46,578 bases of DNA from Gammaproteobacteria bacterium HGW-Gammaproteobacteria-1. GTDB taxonomy: Bacteria; Pseudomonadota; Gammaproteobacteria; Thiohalomonadales; Thiohalomonadaceae. Location: contig PGZL01000010.1 of the NCBI GenBank assembly GCA_002840095.1, positions 142,888 to 189,465 of the forward strand. The letters run 5' to 3'. This document shows, in pieces, positions 17,509 through 25,833 of the stretch; within the stretch, counting starts at the first letter, position 1, and each line of letters opens with the position of its first letter. Both the position numbers and the translations under genes were made by a program. The notes beneath the pieces were generated by a model. The model was not told the DNA's origin, did not search any database, and saw nothing but the letters and a program-made list of their open reading frames with translations.

Positions 17509-18144
17509 TTACTCGGCGCTGAACCAGATGTCGCCGTACCAGGCCCCGGCGGTGGCGCCGGTGTTGTCGGTATCGGTCATCAAGGCCACGGCGACGATGC
17601 GGCCGGGCTCCTCGCCGAACAGGCGGCGGTAGTCGGCGCGCACGTCGCGCCGTTCGTGGATCCATTTCCCGGCGTGGGTCGCGCCGGATTCCACCGCGAT
17701 CATGCGCGCATTGCCGGTGTAGGCGTTGAGCCAGGTCCTCTCGATGTGCTGGTGGCTGGACCACACGTAGTTGACGGCGCGGGTGCGCCAGAACCACAGG
17801 CCGCCGGAAAACACCACGTAGATGCGTGCCGCATAGTCGTCGCCGCCGCGGCTGCGCTCGTCGTTGCCGTGCAGCACACCGTCCACCTTCCATGACCAGT
17901 GCAGATAGGGCGTGGCGGCGAGATCCACTTCGATCTCGCGAAACAGGCCCGAGGCGGCGGCATGGCTATCGGCGCGTAGGGCGCGCCGTCCCTGATCGTC
18001 GCCCAGCGCGTAGTGCGTGGTGCCGCGGAATTGCCGTTCCTGCCAACCCGCCATGTCGCCGGTGGAAAAGTGTGCCACGTCCACCCGCAGCGCTTCGGCG
18101 GCGAGCAGCAGCGGCAGGAAGGCCAACCAGCCCAGGTGTTTCAT
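17509..18144 (-). CDS. DUF3047-type secreted protein
   Basis: A 211-residue protein with a short N-terminal signal (MKHLGWLAFLPLLLAAEA), likely periplasmic. The body matches the DUF3047 family as I know it: a beta-rich fold with LHWSWKVDG, IYVVFSGGLWFW, and a C-terminal ADTDNTG-like segment (VALMTDTDNTGATAGAWYGD). The family has no established function; the fold resembles carbohydrate-binding beta sandwiches. Its ATG overlaps the stop codon of the upstream lipoprotein gene (ATGA, 18141-18144), implying translational coupling and a shared role at the cell envelope. The start is fixed by that overlap. Confidence 0.85.
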   Translation of the reverse strand: MKHLGWLAFLPLLLAAEALRVDVAHFSTGDMAGWQERQFRGTTHYALGDDQGRRALRADSHAAASGLFREIEVDLAATPYLHWSWKVDGVLHGNDERSRGGDDYAARIYVVFSGGLWFWRTRAVNYVWSSHQHIERTWLNAYTGNARMIAVESGATHAGKWIHERRDVRADYRRLFGEEPGRIVAVALMTDTDNTGATAGAWYGDIWFSAE

Positions 18145-19589
18145 GGCCGGTACTCGAACAGGGTTTCGATGAGTCGGGGATCGTCGAAGTGGCGGCGGCC
18201 GACGAAGGCGACGGCGTGGCGTCCCCACTGGCGCATGGCGCCGGGCGAGCGTATGCCCATGGGCCAGAGAATCCAGCGTTCCGGCCGTTCGCTGCCGGCG
18301 ACGATGCCGTGCGCGCCGAACAGGCTGCGGTGGCCGCCGGCCTCGGGCAATGCACGCAGCAGATCGTAGTCCTCCCATGCCAGCGGCGCGGCGGGCCGGT
18401 CTTCCCCCTGCGCTGCTGGATACACCCGCCGGATGAAGTGGGTGCGGTGGGCGATGCGCAGCACCAGCGGCCGTCCTTCCGGCGCTGCCTGCGGCAGCAG
18501 CGGCGTTTCGTAATAGAAATAGGGCAGATCGGTGCGCAGGCGCAGGTGGCGGGTGGGAAAGTACAGGTGATAGCAGCCGCAGGGGTGGATGGCGTCGTAT
18601 AGCCAGGGCTCGCCGTCGGGGCCCAGGGTGACGCGCCAATGCAGGCCGTCGAGGCGGCCGGCGTAGATGTCGTCGCCGGGACGGGCGGGGAACCACACCA
18701 GGTAATTCAGTTGCAGCAGGCCGAGGTCGCCGAAACGGGTGTGCGACAGCAGGCGAAATTCGGTGGGCCGGGCGATGTCGGCCGTGGGGCCATCGCGCTG
18801 CGGCAGGCCGATGCGATCGTTGTCGTCCATCACGTCCACCTCCCATATCGGTGCGAAGGTGTCGAACAGCCGGCGGGCCGCCGCCGCCTCCGGTTGCGGC
18901 AGGCCGAGGGGATCGCGGCTGTCGTGCAGGACGGAGCGCATCTCTTCCGGGTCGAGCGTTGCGTCGCGCGGCACGGCCCAACGGTGCAGCGTGCCGGAAA
19001 CAGGCAGCTCCTCCAGCGGCACGGCAAAGGTGGCGCGGGTATCCCGGTGCCAGGCGGCGACGCCCAGCGACACCAGGGGCGCGGTGAGCGGGTACAGTCC
19101 CGCCACCCGCCAGGCGAAAAGGTAGTCGTCGGGAACCACGACGGCGTCGCGCAATTGTGCCCGCCGTCCCGGTGCGGCCAGGTCGTCGCGCAGCAGGCGG
19201 GCGCGGCAGCCTGCCAGTTCGGCGGCGAGGGCCGCGTCGTCGTGACCCAGGTTGCGCAGTTCCAGGCTCCGGGCCGTGGTGTCCAGCTGCGCCATGTGCC
19301 CGGCCCAGGCGGCGAACTGCGCCGGGGCCCCCACCTCGTCACGGAACGAGGCGAGCAGGCGCGTGCTGCGCAGATAGGGAAAGCCGGGCACGGGATAGGG
19401 GCCTTCGTCGCGCACTCCCGCGGCCGTGATCCCCGCGTCCAAATCCTGGAACAGGCCGCGGCAGGCGGCCAGTCCGTCGTCGCGCGGCGGCGGTGCGACG
19501 GCGCATCCGGCCAGGCACAGCGCCAGCCACAAGGCTGCGGCCCGCAGTCGGTTTCCCGCCGTTCCGGACGCTGTCGGCTTTGCCGTCAT
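18141..19589 (-). CDS. Putative outer-membrane or periplasmic lipoprotein, unknown function (482 aa)
   Basis: A lipoprotein by sequence: a hydrophobic signal (LRAAALWLALCLAGC) ends in a lipobox with the predicted acylated cysteine. I chose ATG 19589 because GGAGG precedes it; an upstream in-frame ATG has no such site. The mature part is soluble, about 460 residues. Notable stretches are PTEFRLLSHTRFGDLGLLQLNYLVWFPA split across a central domain and YDAIHPCGCYHLYFP, whose paired cysteines and histidines could bind metal. I do not recognise a named family with certainty. It overlaps the DUF3047 gene by four bases. Its promoter region is divergent from phoB, so the Pho box there might influence it. 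Confidence 0.8.
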   Translation of the reverse strand: MTAKPTASGTAGNRLRAAALWLALCLAGCAVAPPPRDDGLAACRGLFQDLDAGITAAGVRDEGPYPVPGFPYLRSTRLLASFRDEVGAPAQFAAWAGHMAQLDTTARSLELRNLGHDDAALAAELAGCRARLLRDDLAAPGRRAQLRDAVVVPDDYLFAWRVAGLYPLTAPLVSLGVAAWHRDTRATFAVPLEELPVSGTLHRWAVPRDATLDPEEMRSVLHDSRDPLGLPQPEAAAARRLFDTFAPIWEVDVMDDNDRIGLPQRDGPTADIARPTEFRLLSHTRFGDLGLLQLNYLVWFPARPGDDIYAGRLDGLHWRVTLGPDGEPWLYDAIHPCGCYHLYFPTRHLRLRTDLPYFYYETPLLPQAAPEGRPLVLRIAHRTHFIRRVYPAAQGEDRPAAPLAWEDYDLLRALPEAGGHRSLFGAHGIVAGSERPERWILWPMGIRSPGAMRQWGRHAVAFVGRRHFDDPRLIETLFEYRP

Positions 19590-19710
19590 CGTGGCCTCCG
19601 TTGTGTTGCCGCCGCTCATTCAACTATAGCTGTGCGGCACGGCGGCCGACGCGGACGCAAAACCGGGTATGATGCAGCCTGATGACAGATGCCGAACCGC
19701 GGCGGGATGG

Positions 19711-19728
19711 GTGTCACGCGGTTGTCAC
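19711..19728 (+). promoter_or_regulatory. Pho box upstream of phoB
   Basis: GTGTCAC, GCGG, TTGTCAC is a 7-4-7 direct repeat matching the PhoB site pattern (CTGTCAT-like halves 11 bases apart). It lies 50 bases before the phoB start, consistent with autoregulation. The lipoprotein gene starts 122 bases away on the other side. Confidence 0.75.
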
Positions 19729-19777
19729 ATTAACCGTCTTTAATGTTACCGGTGACTCATCATCAGGTTTCAGAAAT

Positions 19778-20470
19778 ATGACAGCGAATTCCATACTTAT
19801 CGTCGAAGATGAACCGGCCATCCGCGAGATGGTGGTCATGGCCCTGGAGCGCGCCGGCTTTGAAATGCTGCAGGCCGCCAGTGCCGAGGAGGCGGAGCGG
19901 GTGCTCGCCAACGGCCTGCCCGCCCTGATCCTGCTCGACTGGATGCTACCGGGCATGAGCGGCATCGAGCTGGCCCGGCGCCTGCGCCGCGACGACTACA
20001 CCCGCGATATCCCCATCATCATGCTCACCGCGCGCAGCGAGGAAGACGATCGTATCCGCGGCCTGGAAGTGGGCGCCGACGACTACATCGCCAAGCCCTT
20101 TTCCACCCGCGAACTGCAGGCGCGCATCAAGGCGGTGCTGCGCCGCAGCCTGCCCCACGACGAAGAGGGCGTGCTGGCGGTGGAGAGCCTCAAGGTGGAC
20201 ACCTCCAGCCACCGCGTCACCGCCGGCGAACAGGCGGTGGACATGGGGCCGACCGAATTCCGCCTGCTGCATTTCTTCATGTCCCACCCGGAGCGCGTGT
20301 ACAGCCGCTCGCAACTGCTCGACATGGTGTGGGGGCGCGGCGCCTATGTGGAGGAACGCACGGTGGACGTGCACATCCGCCGTCTGCGCAAGGCACTGGA
20401 GCCCAGCGGCCACGACAACCTGATCCAGACGGTGCGCGGCGCCGGCTATCGATTCTCGCAGCAGGTCTAG
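19778..20470 (+). CDS. phoB: Phosphate response regulator PhoB
   Basis: An OmpR-family response regulator of 230 residues (229 in E. coli). The receiver domain has the acidic pocket (E10-D11), phosphorylated Asp54 in [11 protein letters not shown], and the conserved lysine in IAKPFS. The C-terminal winged helix (about 130-228) contains [25 protein letters not shown] and [14 protein letters not shown]. Phosphorylated by PhoR under phosphate limitation, it activates Pho boxes. The ATG at 19778 is chosen because the family N-terminus [12 protein letters not shown] starts there; the longer frame runs through the Pho box. phoR begins 16 bases after the stop, so the two form an operon. Confidence 0.97.
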   Translation: MTANSILIVEDEPAIREMVVMALERAGFEMLQAASAEEAERVLANGLPALILLDWMLPGMSGIELARRLRRDDYTRDIPIIMLTARSEEDDRIRGLEVGADDYIAKPFSTRELQARIKAVLRRSLPHDEEGVLAVESLKVDTSSHRVTAGEQAVDMGPTEFRLLHFFMSHPERVYSRSQLLDMVWGRGAYVEERTVDVHIRRLRKALEPSGHDNLIQTVRGAGYRFSQQV

Positions 20471-20486
20471 GCAGAAACCGCCGCCC

Positions 20487-21779
20487 ATGCCCAATCCCTG
20501 GATACCGGAACTCCTGCGCCTGTTTTGGGTGTTGCTGGCCGCGACGCTGCTGGGGGCGGTGCTGCGCAACTTCCCCCTGGGCTGGGGCCTGGGCCTTGTG
20601 GCCTACCTGGGCTTCCACACCTGGCAGCTGCGTCGCCTGGTGAACTGGCTGCGCAGCGGCAAGACGCGCAACATTCCCGAGGCGGGCGGCATCTGGGGCG
20701 AGGTGTTTCACTTTCTCTACCAGCGCCAGCGCAAGCATCAGCAGCGCAAGCGCCAGCTCGAAGACATCCTCGAACGCTTCAATGAAGCGACCTCGGCGCT
20801 GCCCGATGCCACAGTGGTCATCGGGCGCAAGGATGAAATCCTCTGGTTCAACGAGGCTGCCGCCGGCCTGCTCGGCCTGCACTCCTCGCAGGACAAGGGC
20901 CAGGCCATCGACAATCTGTTGCGCCATCCCGACTTCATCACCTACCTGAACCAGAACGGCCACGGCGGCGAGCCGCTACGCATGCCCTCGCCGGTGGACG
21001 ATGCCCTCACCCTCAGCGTGCACCTCATCAACTACGGCCGCGACCAGCGCCTGCTGGTGGCGCGCGACATCAGCCAGCAGCAGCGCCTGGAACAGATGCG
21101 GCGCGACTTCGTCGCCAACGTGTCGCACGAATTGCGCACGCCGCTGACCGTTATCAGCGGTTTTCTGGAGACCCTGATGGACAGCGGCGACGAGTGCGCC
21201 GCCCGCTGGCAGCGCTCCCTTGACCTGATGCACCAGCAGGCGGCGCGCATGCAGCATCTGGTGGCCGATCTGCTGATGCTGTCGCGACTGGAGACCGACC
21301 GTTCCAGCCCGCCGCGCGAACTGGTGGAGGTGCCGGCGCTGCTGGCGGCCATCCGCGAGGACGCGCAGCTGCTGTCCGGCGACAAGGGCCATCATGTCAC
21401 CCTGGAGGCCGATGCGGGCCTGCGTCTGCACGGCGCCGAGCGCGAACTGTATAGCGCCTTTTCCAACATCGTCGGCAATGCCGTGCGCTACACGCCGGCG
21501 GGCGGCGAGGTCCAGATCCGCTGGTGGCGCGATGGCAGCGGCGCCCATTTCTCCGTCAACGACAGCGGCATCGGCATCCCACCTGAACACATCCCGCGCC
21601 TCACCGAGCGCTTCTACCGGGTCGATACCGGGCGCTCGCGCGAGGTGGGCGGAACCGGCCTCGGCCTCGCCATCGTCAAACACGTCCTGACCCGCCACAA
21701 CGCCCGCCTGCGCATCGACAGCAAGCCGGGCAGGGGCAGCACCTTCACCATCGATTTCCCGCCCGAGCGGATTGCTTAA
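20487..21779 (+). CDS. phoR: Phosphate sensor histidine kinase PhoR
   Basis: A 430-residue membrane kinase (431 in E. coli). Two N-terminal hydrophobic stretches (about 9-48) anchor it with almost no periplasmic loop, as in other PhoR proteins, which sense phosphate through the Pst-PhoU complex rather than by a ligand. A PAS domain spans about 95-200. The HisKA box FVANVSHELRTPLTVISGF has the phosphorylated His214. The ATPase domain carries the N box, DSGIGIPPEHI and GGTGLGLAIVKH. It phosphorylates PhoB, encoded just upstream. A heptamer repeat begins one base after its stop codon. Confidence 0.97.
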   Translation: MPNPWIPELLRLFWVLLAATLLGAVLRNFPLGWGLGLVAYLGFHTWQLRRLVNWLRSGKTRNIPEAGGIWGEVFHFLYQRQRKHQQRKRQLEDILERFNEATSALPDATVVIGRKDEILWFNEAAAGLLGLHSSQDKGQAIDNLLRHPDFITYLNQNGHGGEPLRMPSPVDDALTLSVHLINYGRDQRLLVARDISQQQRLEQMRRDFVANVSHELRTPLTVISGFLETLMDSGDECAARWQRSLDLMHQQAARMQHLVADLLMLSRLETDRSSPPRELVEVPALLAAIREDAQLLSGDKGHHVTLEADAGLRLHGAERELYSAFSNIVGNAVRYTPAGGEVQIRWWRDGSGAHFSVNDSGIGIPPEHIPRLTERFYRVDTGRSREVGGTGLGLAIVKHVLTRHNARLRIDSKPGRGSTFTIDFPPERIA

Positions 21780-21912
21780 AGCAGTTGCAAGTTGCAAGTG
21801 ACAAGTTGCAAGTGAACGAACTCGCTGCGCTCGTGCTGTTCTGAATAAAAATCACCGTGCGCGCAGCGCACTCATTCACTTGCAACTTGTCACTTGATAC
21901 TTGCCACTGCTC
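21780..21912. repeat. Heptamer-phased inverted repeat after phoR
   Basis: The left arm begins GCAGTTGCAAGTTGCAAGTG one base after the phoR stop. The right arm, ending CACTTGATACTTGCCACTGC, lies at about 21877-21911. The centre holds two small palindromes (ACTCGCTGCGCTCGT and GTGCGCGCAGCGCAC). GCAG and CTGC form the outer ends, as in the other members of the family. Confidence 0.88.
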
Positions 21913-21915
21913 CAT

Positions 21916-21947
21916 AAAAAAAAAAGCGACGCCGGGGGTGGCGTCGC
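21916..21947 (-). terminator. Rho-independent terminator on the minus strand
   Basis: Read on the minus strand, the stem GCGACGCC, loop ACCCCC and stem GGCGTCGC are followed by ten T residues. It lies 34 bases beyond the stop of the gene at 21982-22392 and should terminate it. It also faces the phoR end. Confidence 0.92.
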
Positions 21948-21981
21948 AATTCTGCGGCAGTTGCCAGAAAAAGCGGTCGTT

Positions 21982-22392
21982 TCAGGCAAAACGACCGCGG
22001 GGGGGAAGAGTGGGGGGCATCCAGGCGGGAGCACGCAGGCGCGGCAGGGGGCGCCCATGGCTCGCGGCCGGTACAGCGGTTTCACCATGGAAGAGTTTGC
22101 GCAATACTTCCTGGGTGGTGCGGGCGTAGTCGCAGAAGGCAAGTACGGCCCTGCCGCGCGACGAGGCGCTGACGCGGGCGCGGATGCGATGGGTGATGAA
22201 CTCACCGTTGTGGCGCTGGGTGAACGACAGCTCCACCTCGGCCTGCTCGTCCAGGGTGACCGTGCCGGTATCCACCGTCATGCCGTCATGGCGCAGGTGC
22301 CGCGCGGTCGCGCGCACCAGTCCGAGAGGGCTGCAGGCCAGCATTACATGGAACGGCAGATCGCCGATGAGTTCGAGATTTTCCGTGTGCAT
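21982..22392 (-). CDS. Small protein, possible degenerate PilZ domain (136 aa)
   Basis: A 136-residue soluble protein. The pattern of strands (VTLDEQAEVELSFTQRHNGEF, then RIRARVSASSRGRAVLAF) and the closing helix TTQEVLRKLFH resemble a PilZ beta-barrel domain. However, the c-di-GMP-binding RxxxR and D/NxSxxG motifs are not clearly present, so the assignment is tentative. The C-terminal 25 residues are proline- and arginine-rich and probably disordered. ATG 22392 is preferred over a start 33 bases upstream because GGGAGG lies at the right distance. It is a single gene with its own terminator. Confidence 0.6.
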   Translation of the reverse strand: MHTENLELIGDLPFHVMLACSPLGLVRATARHLRHDGMTVDTGTVTLDEQAEVELSFTQRHNGEFITHRIRARVSASSRGRAVLAFCDYARTTQEVLRKLFHGETAVPAASHGRPLPRLRAPAWMPPTLPPRGRFA

Positions 22393-22682
22393 AATCACCC
22401 TCCCGTTGTCTATCTTTGCTGCCACCGCGGTGGACCCATTGCGGTTTTGGGAAGCCTAACGATAGACGGTTACAGTTTTGGTGCCAGGGAGGGAAAACCC
22501 GCAGTACACCCTCATCGCGGCCGCAATGGCGTAGGGTGGCCCCTGCGCAACATTTTGCGGGGTGTCAAAATCCGGAGCGGAACCGCAAGTTAGGACAGGA
22601 AGTTAAAGCGGCTTGTGGGGCCTGTGGCGGGTGAACTACAAGTATTTGCTTAAGCATTTCAGTTAATGGATAAGAAAATTAA

Positions 22683-23963
22683 ATGAACAAATGTCGCCGG
22701 ACGGGATGGAAATGCTATGCACTGCTGCTGCTCCTGGCCTGGCCCCTGCTGGCCGGGGCCGGCGAGGAGCCCTGGTGGCGGCAGGCGCCGGACGGTGCAG
22801 TGACGGTGGATCTCTATTTCTTCTGGTCGCAGAGCTGCCCCCACTGCCAGGAGGCGCGGCCCGACGTGGCCGCCATGGCGGCGGAGCTGCCATGGCTGCG
22901 GTTGCACGAGCTGGAGGTGAGCCGCCAGCGCGACAATGCCGCCCTCTACGGCGAGATGGCCGCCGCCCTGGGGCGGGACGCGCAGTCGGTGCCCGCCTTC
23001 CTGTTCTGCGGTGCCATGACGGTGGGTTACGACAACCCCCAGGGCGTGGGCCGTTTCCTGCGCCGGCAGCTCACCCGCTGCCACGACAGCCTGGTTGCCG
23101 GGAACGGCATGCCGCCGCCGGCAACGCCGGGGACGGCGGAACTGCTGGCCCAGGCCGGCCTCGCCGGTATCAGCGGCGGCATGGATTCCCTGCCCCTGAT
23201 CACCGTGGTCATCGCCGGGCTGGACGCCTTCAACCCCTGCGCCTTCTTCGTGCTGCTGTTCCTGCTCAGCCTGCTGGTGCACGCCGGCGGGCGCCGCCGC
23301 ATGCTGCTGGTGGGCGGGGTGTTCGTCTTCATTTCCGGCCTGGTCTATTTCGCCCTGATGGCGGCCTGGCTCAACGTGTTCCTGGTGGTGGGGCAGCTGC
23401 AGCTGGTGACCCTGCTGGCCGGTGGGTTGGCGGTGGTCATGGGGCTGGTCAACATCAAGGACTATGTCCGGCCGGGACGCGGGCCCAGCCTGTCCATCCC
23501 GGCAGCGGCCAAGCCCGGCATCTACCAGCGGGTGCGCGGACTGCTGCGGGCCGACCACCTGCCGGCGCTGCTGCTCGGCACCGTGCTGCTGGCGCTGGCG
23601 GTGAACAGCTACGAGCTGCTGTGCACCGCCGGGTTTCCCATGCTCTACACCCGCCTGCTCACCCTGCACCAGCTGCCCAGCGCCAGTTACTACCTGTACC
23701 TCCTCCTGTACAACGCCATCTATATAGTGCCGCTGCTGGTCATCGTCGGCCTGTTCAGCTGGACCCTCGGTTCGCGCAAGCTGCAACCGGAGGAGGGCGC
23801 CCTGCTCAAGCTGCTCTCCGGCAGCATGATGCTGGGCCTGGGCAGCGTCCTGCTGTGGGCGCCGGAAAAGCTGTCCGATCTGCGGGTGGCCGTGGGACTG
23901 CTGGGCTTCGCCATGGGGGTGACGCTGCTGGCGTGGCTGGCGCAGCGCTTCAGGAAAACGTAG
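22683..23963 (+). CDS. Thioredoxin-like domain fused to a DsbD/CcdA-like membrane domain
   Basis: A 426-residue protein, probably a thiol-disulfide electron carrier at the inner membrane. After a signal or anchor segment (about 10-26), a thioredoxin-fold domain follows with the redox motif CPHC at 52-55 and a cis-proline (VPAF, 103-106). From about 170 come six or so membrane helices typical of the DsbD/CcdA family, with the conserved Cys186 in AFNPCAFFVLLF and Cys314 in LLCTAGFPMLY. DsbD-type proteins move electrons from cytoplasmic thioredoxin to periplasmic partners. Here the thioredoxin part precedes the membrane part and there is no third domain. The stop codon lies inside a GTAG-starting palindrome. 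Confidence 0.85.
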   Translation: MNKCRRTGWKCYALLLLLAWPLLAGAGEEPWWRQAPDGAVTVDLYFFWSQSCPHCQEARPDVAAMAAELPWLRLHELEVSRQRDNAALYGEMAAALGRDAQSVPAFLFCGAMTVGYDNPQGVGRFLRRQLTRCHDSLVAGNGMPPPATPGTAELLAQAGLAGISGGMDSLPLITVVIAGLDAFNPCAFFVLLFLLSLLVHAGGRRRMLLVGGVFVFISGLVYFALMAAWLNVFLVVGQLQLVTLLAGGLAVVMGLVNIKDYVRPGRGPSLSIPAAAKPGIYQRVRGLLRADHLPALLLGTVLLALAVNSYELLCTAGFPMLYTRLLTLHQLPSASYYLYLLLYNAIYIVPLLVIVGLFSWTLGSRKLQPEEGALLKLLSGSMMLGLGSVLLWAPEKLSDLRVAVGLLGFAMGVTLLAWLAQRFRKT

Positions 23964-24052
23964 GCCCGATAAAGCGCAGCGGTATCGGGCAGGGTTGCCG
24001 GACACCGCTGCGCTATGTCCGGCCTACATCACTTGTCACTTGCGACTGCCGT
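23960..24052. repeat. Compound palindromes, REP-like, with a heptamer arm
   Basis: GTAGGCCCGATAAAGCGCAG and GCGCTATGTCCGGCCTAC are two inverted modules, each with a hairpin of its own, resembling enterobacterial REP units. They are followed by a single heptamer arm (CACTTGTCACTTGCGACTGC) ending one or two bases from the next stop codon. The unit overlaps the stop codons at both ends of the gap. Confidence 0.75.
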
Positions 24053-24837
24053 TACAACCCGAAATAGCGGTTGTTCTTGCGCAGGGTGTTGAGAAAGGAG
24101 GCGAACTCCAGGTCGAGGGCCTTTTGCAGGTCGCGGGCGAGCGGGTCGAGGCGGCGCAGCTCGCGGCGCGGCTTGCCCTGCTGCATGACCAGGGCGATGA
24201 CGTTGGCCTTGCCCTCCACCGGCAGGCGCAGCAGGCGGCCGTCGAAGGCGTCGCCCAGGTCGTTGATGATGTCGTCCAGGCGGATGCGATCGCCCGACCA
24301 CAGGTTGGCGGCCAGCACGCCCCCGGCGGCGAGGCGCGTGCGGCAGGCCTCGAAGAAGGACAGGCCGCAGGTCTCCTGGGCGACGCCGTCGGCGGTGAAG
24401 GCGTCCACCAGGACCAGGTCGTAGTCGCTGTAGCCGGCATCGGCCTGGCGGATGAAATCGGCAGCGTCGGCGAAGTGCAGGGTGAGGCGCGGGTCGTCCG
24501 GCAACTGGAAAAAGTCCCGCGCCAGGCGGTGGACGCTGGCGCGGTATTCCACCGCGTCGATACGGCAGGCGGGAAAGTGATAGAGCAGGAATTTGGCCAG
24601 CGAGCCCCCGCCCAGGCCGAGCAGCAGGACCTTGCGCGGCGTGGGGTTGAACAGCAGCGCGCTCATCATGGCGCGGGTGTAGGTCAGGGCGAGGCGCAGC
24701 GGGTTGTGCAGGTCCATGCTGCTCTGCTTGGGTTCCGAACCGAAGTGCAGCGAACGCTGGTAGCCGTCCTCCACCACTTCGAGGCTGCCCAGTTCATCCC
24801 GGTCCTGATGTATGACGACGCCGCCGTATTTGTACAT
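24052..24837 (-). CDS. Spermidine synthase-like Rossmann-fold protein
   Basis: A 261-residue protein of the spermidine synthase / class I methyltransferase fold. The nucleotide loop is LLLGLGGGSLAKFL, followed by the acidic strand end IDAVEYRASV and the LVLVDAFTADG segment that forms the substrate wall. The N-terminal strands (GSLEVVEDGYQRSLHFG) match the small beta domain of polyamine synthases. The family includes true spermidine synthases and many orphan homologues; the short length and the lack of a speD or polyamine neighbour make the substrate uncertain. No clear ribosome site fixes the start, but ATG 24837 fits the family N-terminus. It is transcribed convergently with the thioredoxin/DsbD-like gene. 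Confidence 0.8.
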   Translation of the reverse strand: MYKYGGVVIHQDRDELGSLEVVEDGYQRSLHFGSEPKQSSMDLHNPLRLALTYTRAMMSALLFNPTPRKVLLLGLGGGSLAKFLLYHFPACRIDAVEYRASVHRLARDFFQLPDDPRLTLHFADAADFIRQADAGYSDYDLVLVDAFTADGVAQETCGLSFFEACRTRLAAGGVLAANLWSGDRIRLDDIINDLGDAFDGRLLRLPVEGKANVIALVMQQGKPRRELRRLDPLARDLQKALDLEFASFLNTLRKNNRYFGL

Positions 24838-24906
24838 GGGGCGATTCTACTCCCGCTGTCGTGCGAATATGTTCAAAGTCGAAGGAATCCCGGGCACACT
24901 CCCGCC

Positions 24907-25013
24907 GAACCTTGAACCTTGAACCTTGAACCTTGAACCTTGAACCTTGAACCTTGAACCTTGAACCTTGAACCTTGAACCTTGAACCTTGAACCTTGAA
25001 CCTTGACCTTGAA
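24907..25013. repeat. Heptamer tandem array CTTGAAC (13 perfect copies)
   Basis: Thirteen perfect copies of CTTGAAC run from 24911 to 25001, with degenerate copies at both ends. The array fills the divergent gap before the YgjP-like gene and ends 15 bases from its start codon, so copy-number change could alter its promoter or leader. Confidence 0.95.
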
Positions 25014-25028
25014 TCAGTTAATTGATCG

Positions 25029-25748
25029 ATGATCGAGTTCCCCGAAATCGACTGGCCCGGCGCGGCGCCTGAAACCAGCGTGCGCGTCAGTGCCCGCGCC
25101 CGCTACGTGCGGTTGCGCGTGGTGCCGCCCGGACGGGTGGAACTGGTACTGCCCAAGCGGCACGACCGCGCCGCGCTGCCTGGTTTCGTGGCCCAGCACC
25201 GGGACTGGCTGATCGCCACCCTGACGCGCATGCGCGCCGAGCATGCCGGCCAGCCGGCACAGCGTGTGGCGCCGGAGGATGTGTACCTGGCGGCCCTGGA
25301 CGAGCACTGGCGGCTGGAATACCGCAGCGGCAGCAGCAACCGCAGCTGGGAGCGGGCCGGGCGCGGCCTGCTGGTGCAGCACAAGGGCGAGGAATGGGAC
25401 AAGGTCCTGCAACGCTGGCTGGCGGAGCGCGCCCGCCAGACCCTGGGCCCGGCCCTGCTGTCCCTGGCCAACGAACTGGGTTTTACCTGCAACGGCTACG
25501 CCATCCGCGGCCAGAAGACGCGCTGGGGCAGCTGTTCCACCAAGCGGGTGATCAACCTCAACTGGCGCCTGCTGTTCCTGCCGCCGGAGCAGGTGCGCTA
25601 TCTCATGGTGCACGAGCTGTGTCACACCGTGCACATGAATCACTCGACCCGTTTCTGGGCCCTGGTCGGCGCCAAGGAGCCGGATTACCGCGCCCTGGAT
25701 GCGGCGATGCGCAAGGCGGGGCGGCTGGTGCCTGCTTGGGCTCTTTGA
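25029..25748 (+). CDS. YgjP-like (SprT-related) zinc metallopeptidase
   Basis: A 239-residue protein of the YgjP/DUF45 family. The C-terminal half holds the diagnostic RGQKTRWGSCSTKRVINLNW segment and the zinc site HELCH at 195-199, with a third ligand in VHMNHSTRFW (H205). Glu196 is the expected catalytic base. These cytoplasmic proteins are related to SprT and minigluzincin peptidases, but their substrates are not established. No signal peptide is present. The start codon follows the heptamer array closely, and no strong ribosome site is seen, so initiation may be weak. A heptamer element starts directly after its stop codon. Confidence 0.88.
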   Translation: MIEFPEIDWPGAAPETSVRVSARARYVRLRVVPPGRVELVLPKRHDRAALPGFVAQHRDWLIATLTRMRAEHAGQPAQRVAPEDVYLAALDEHWRLEYRSGSSNRSWERAGRGLLVQHKGEEWDKVLQRWLAERARQTLGPALLSLANELGFTCNGYAIRGQKTRWGSCSTKRVINLNWRLLFLPPEQVRYLMVHELCHTVHMNHSTRFWALVGAKEPDYRALDAAMRKAGRLVPAWAL

Positions 25749-25833
25749 AGCAGATACAAGAGGAAAGATACAAGATACAAGTAAAAAACGGGGTTCCACT
25801 TTCCTCTTGTATCTTTACTCTTGTACCTGCTTT
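25749..25833. repeat. Heptamer-phased inverted repeat between ygjP-like and crp/fnr genes
   Basis: The left arm AGCAGATACAAGAGGAAAGA starts at the base after the stop codon at 25748. The right arm, CTTGTATCTTTACTCTTGTA then CCTGC, overlaps the stop and last codons of the minus-strand Crp/Fnr gene. The loop is about 20 bases. The arms are almost fully complementary. Confidence 0.9.

Noticed and set aside
22393-22682. A riboswitch before the thioredoxin/DsbD-like gene
   Set aside because: The 290-base gap has some short hairpins, but I could not match a known riboswitch class.
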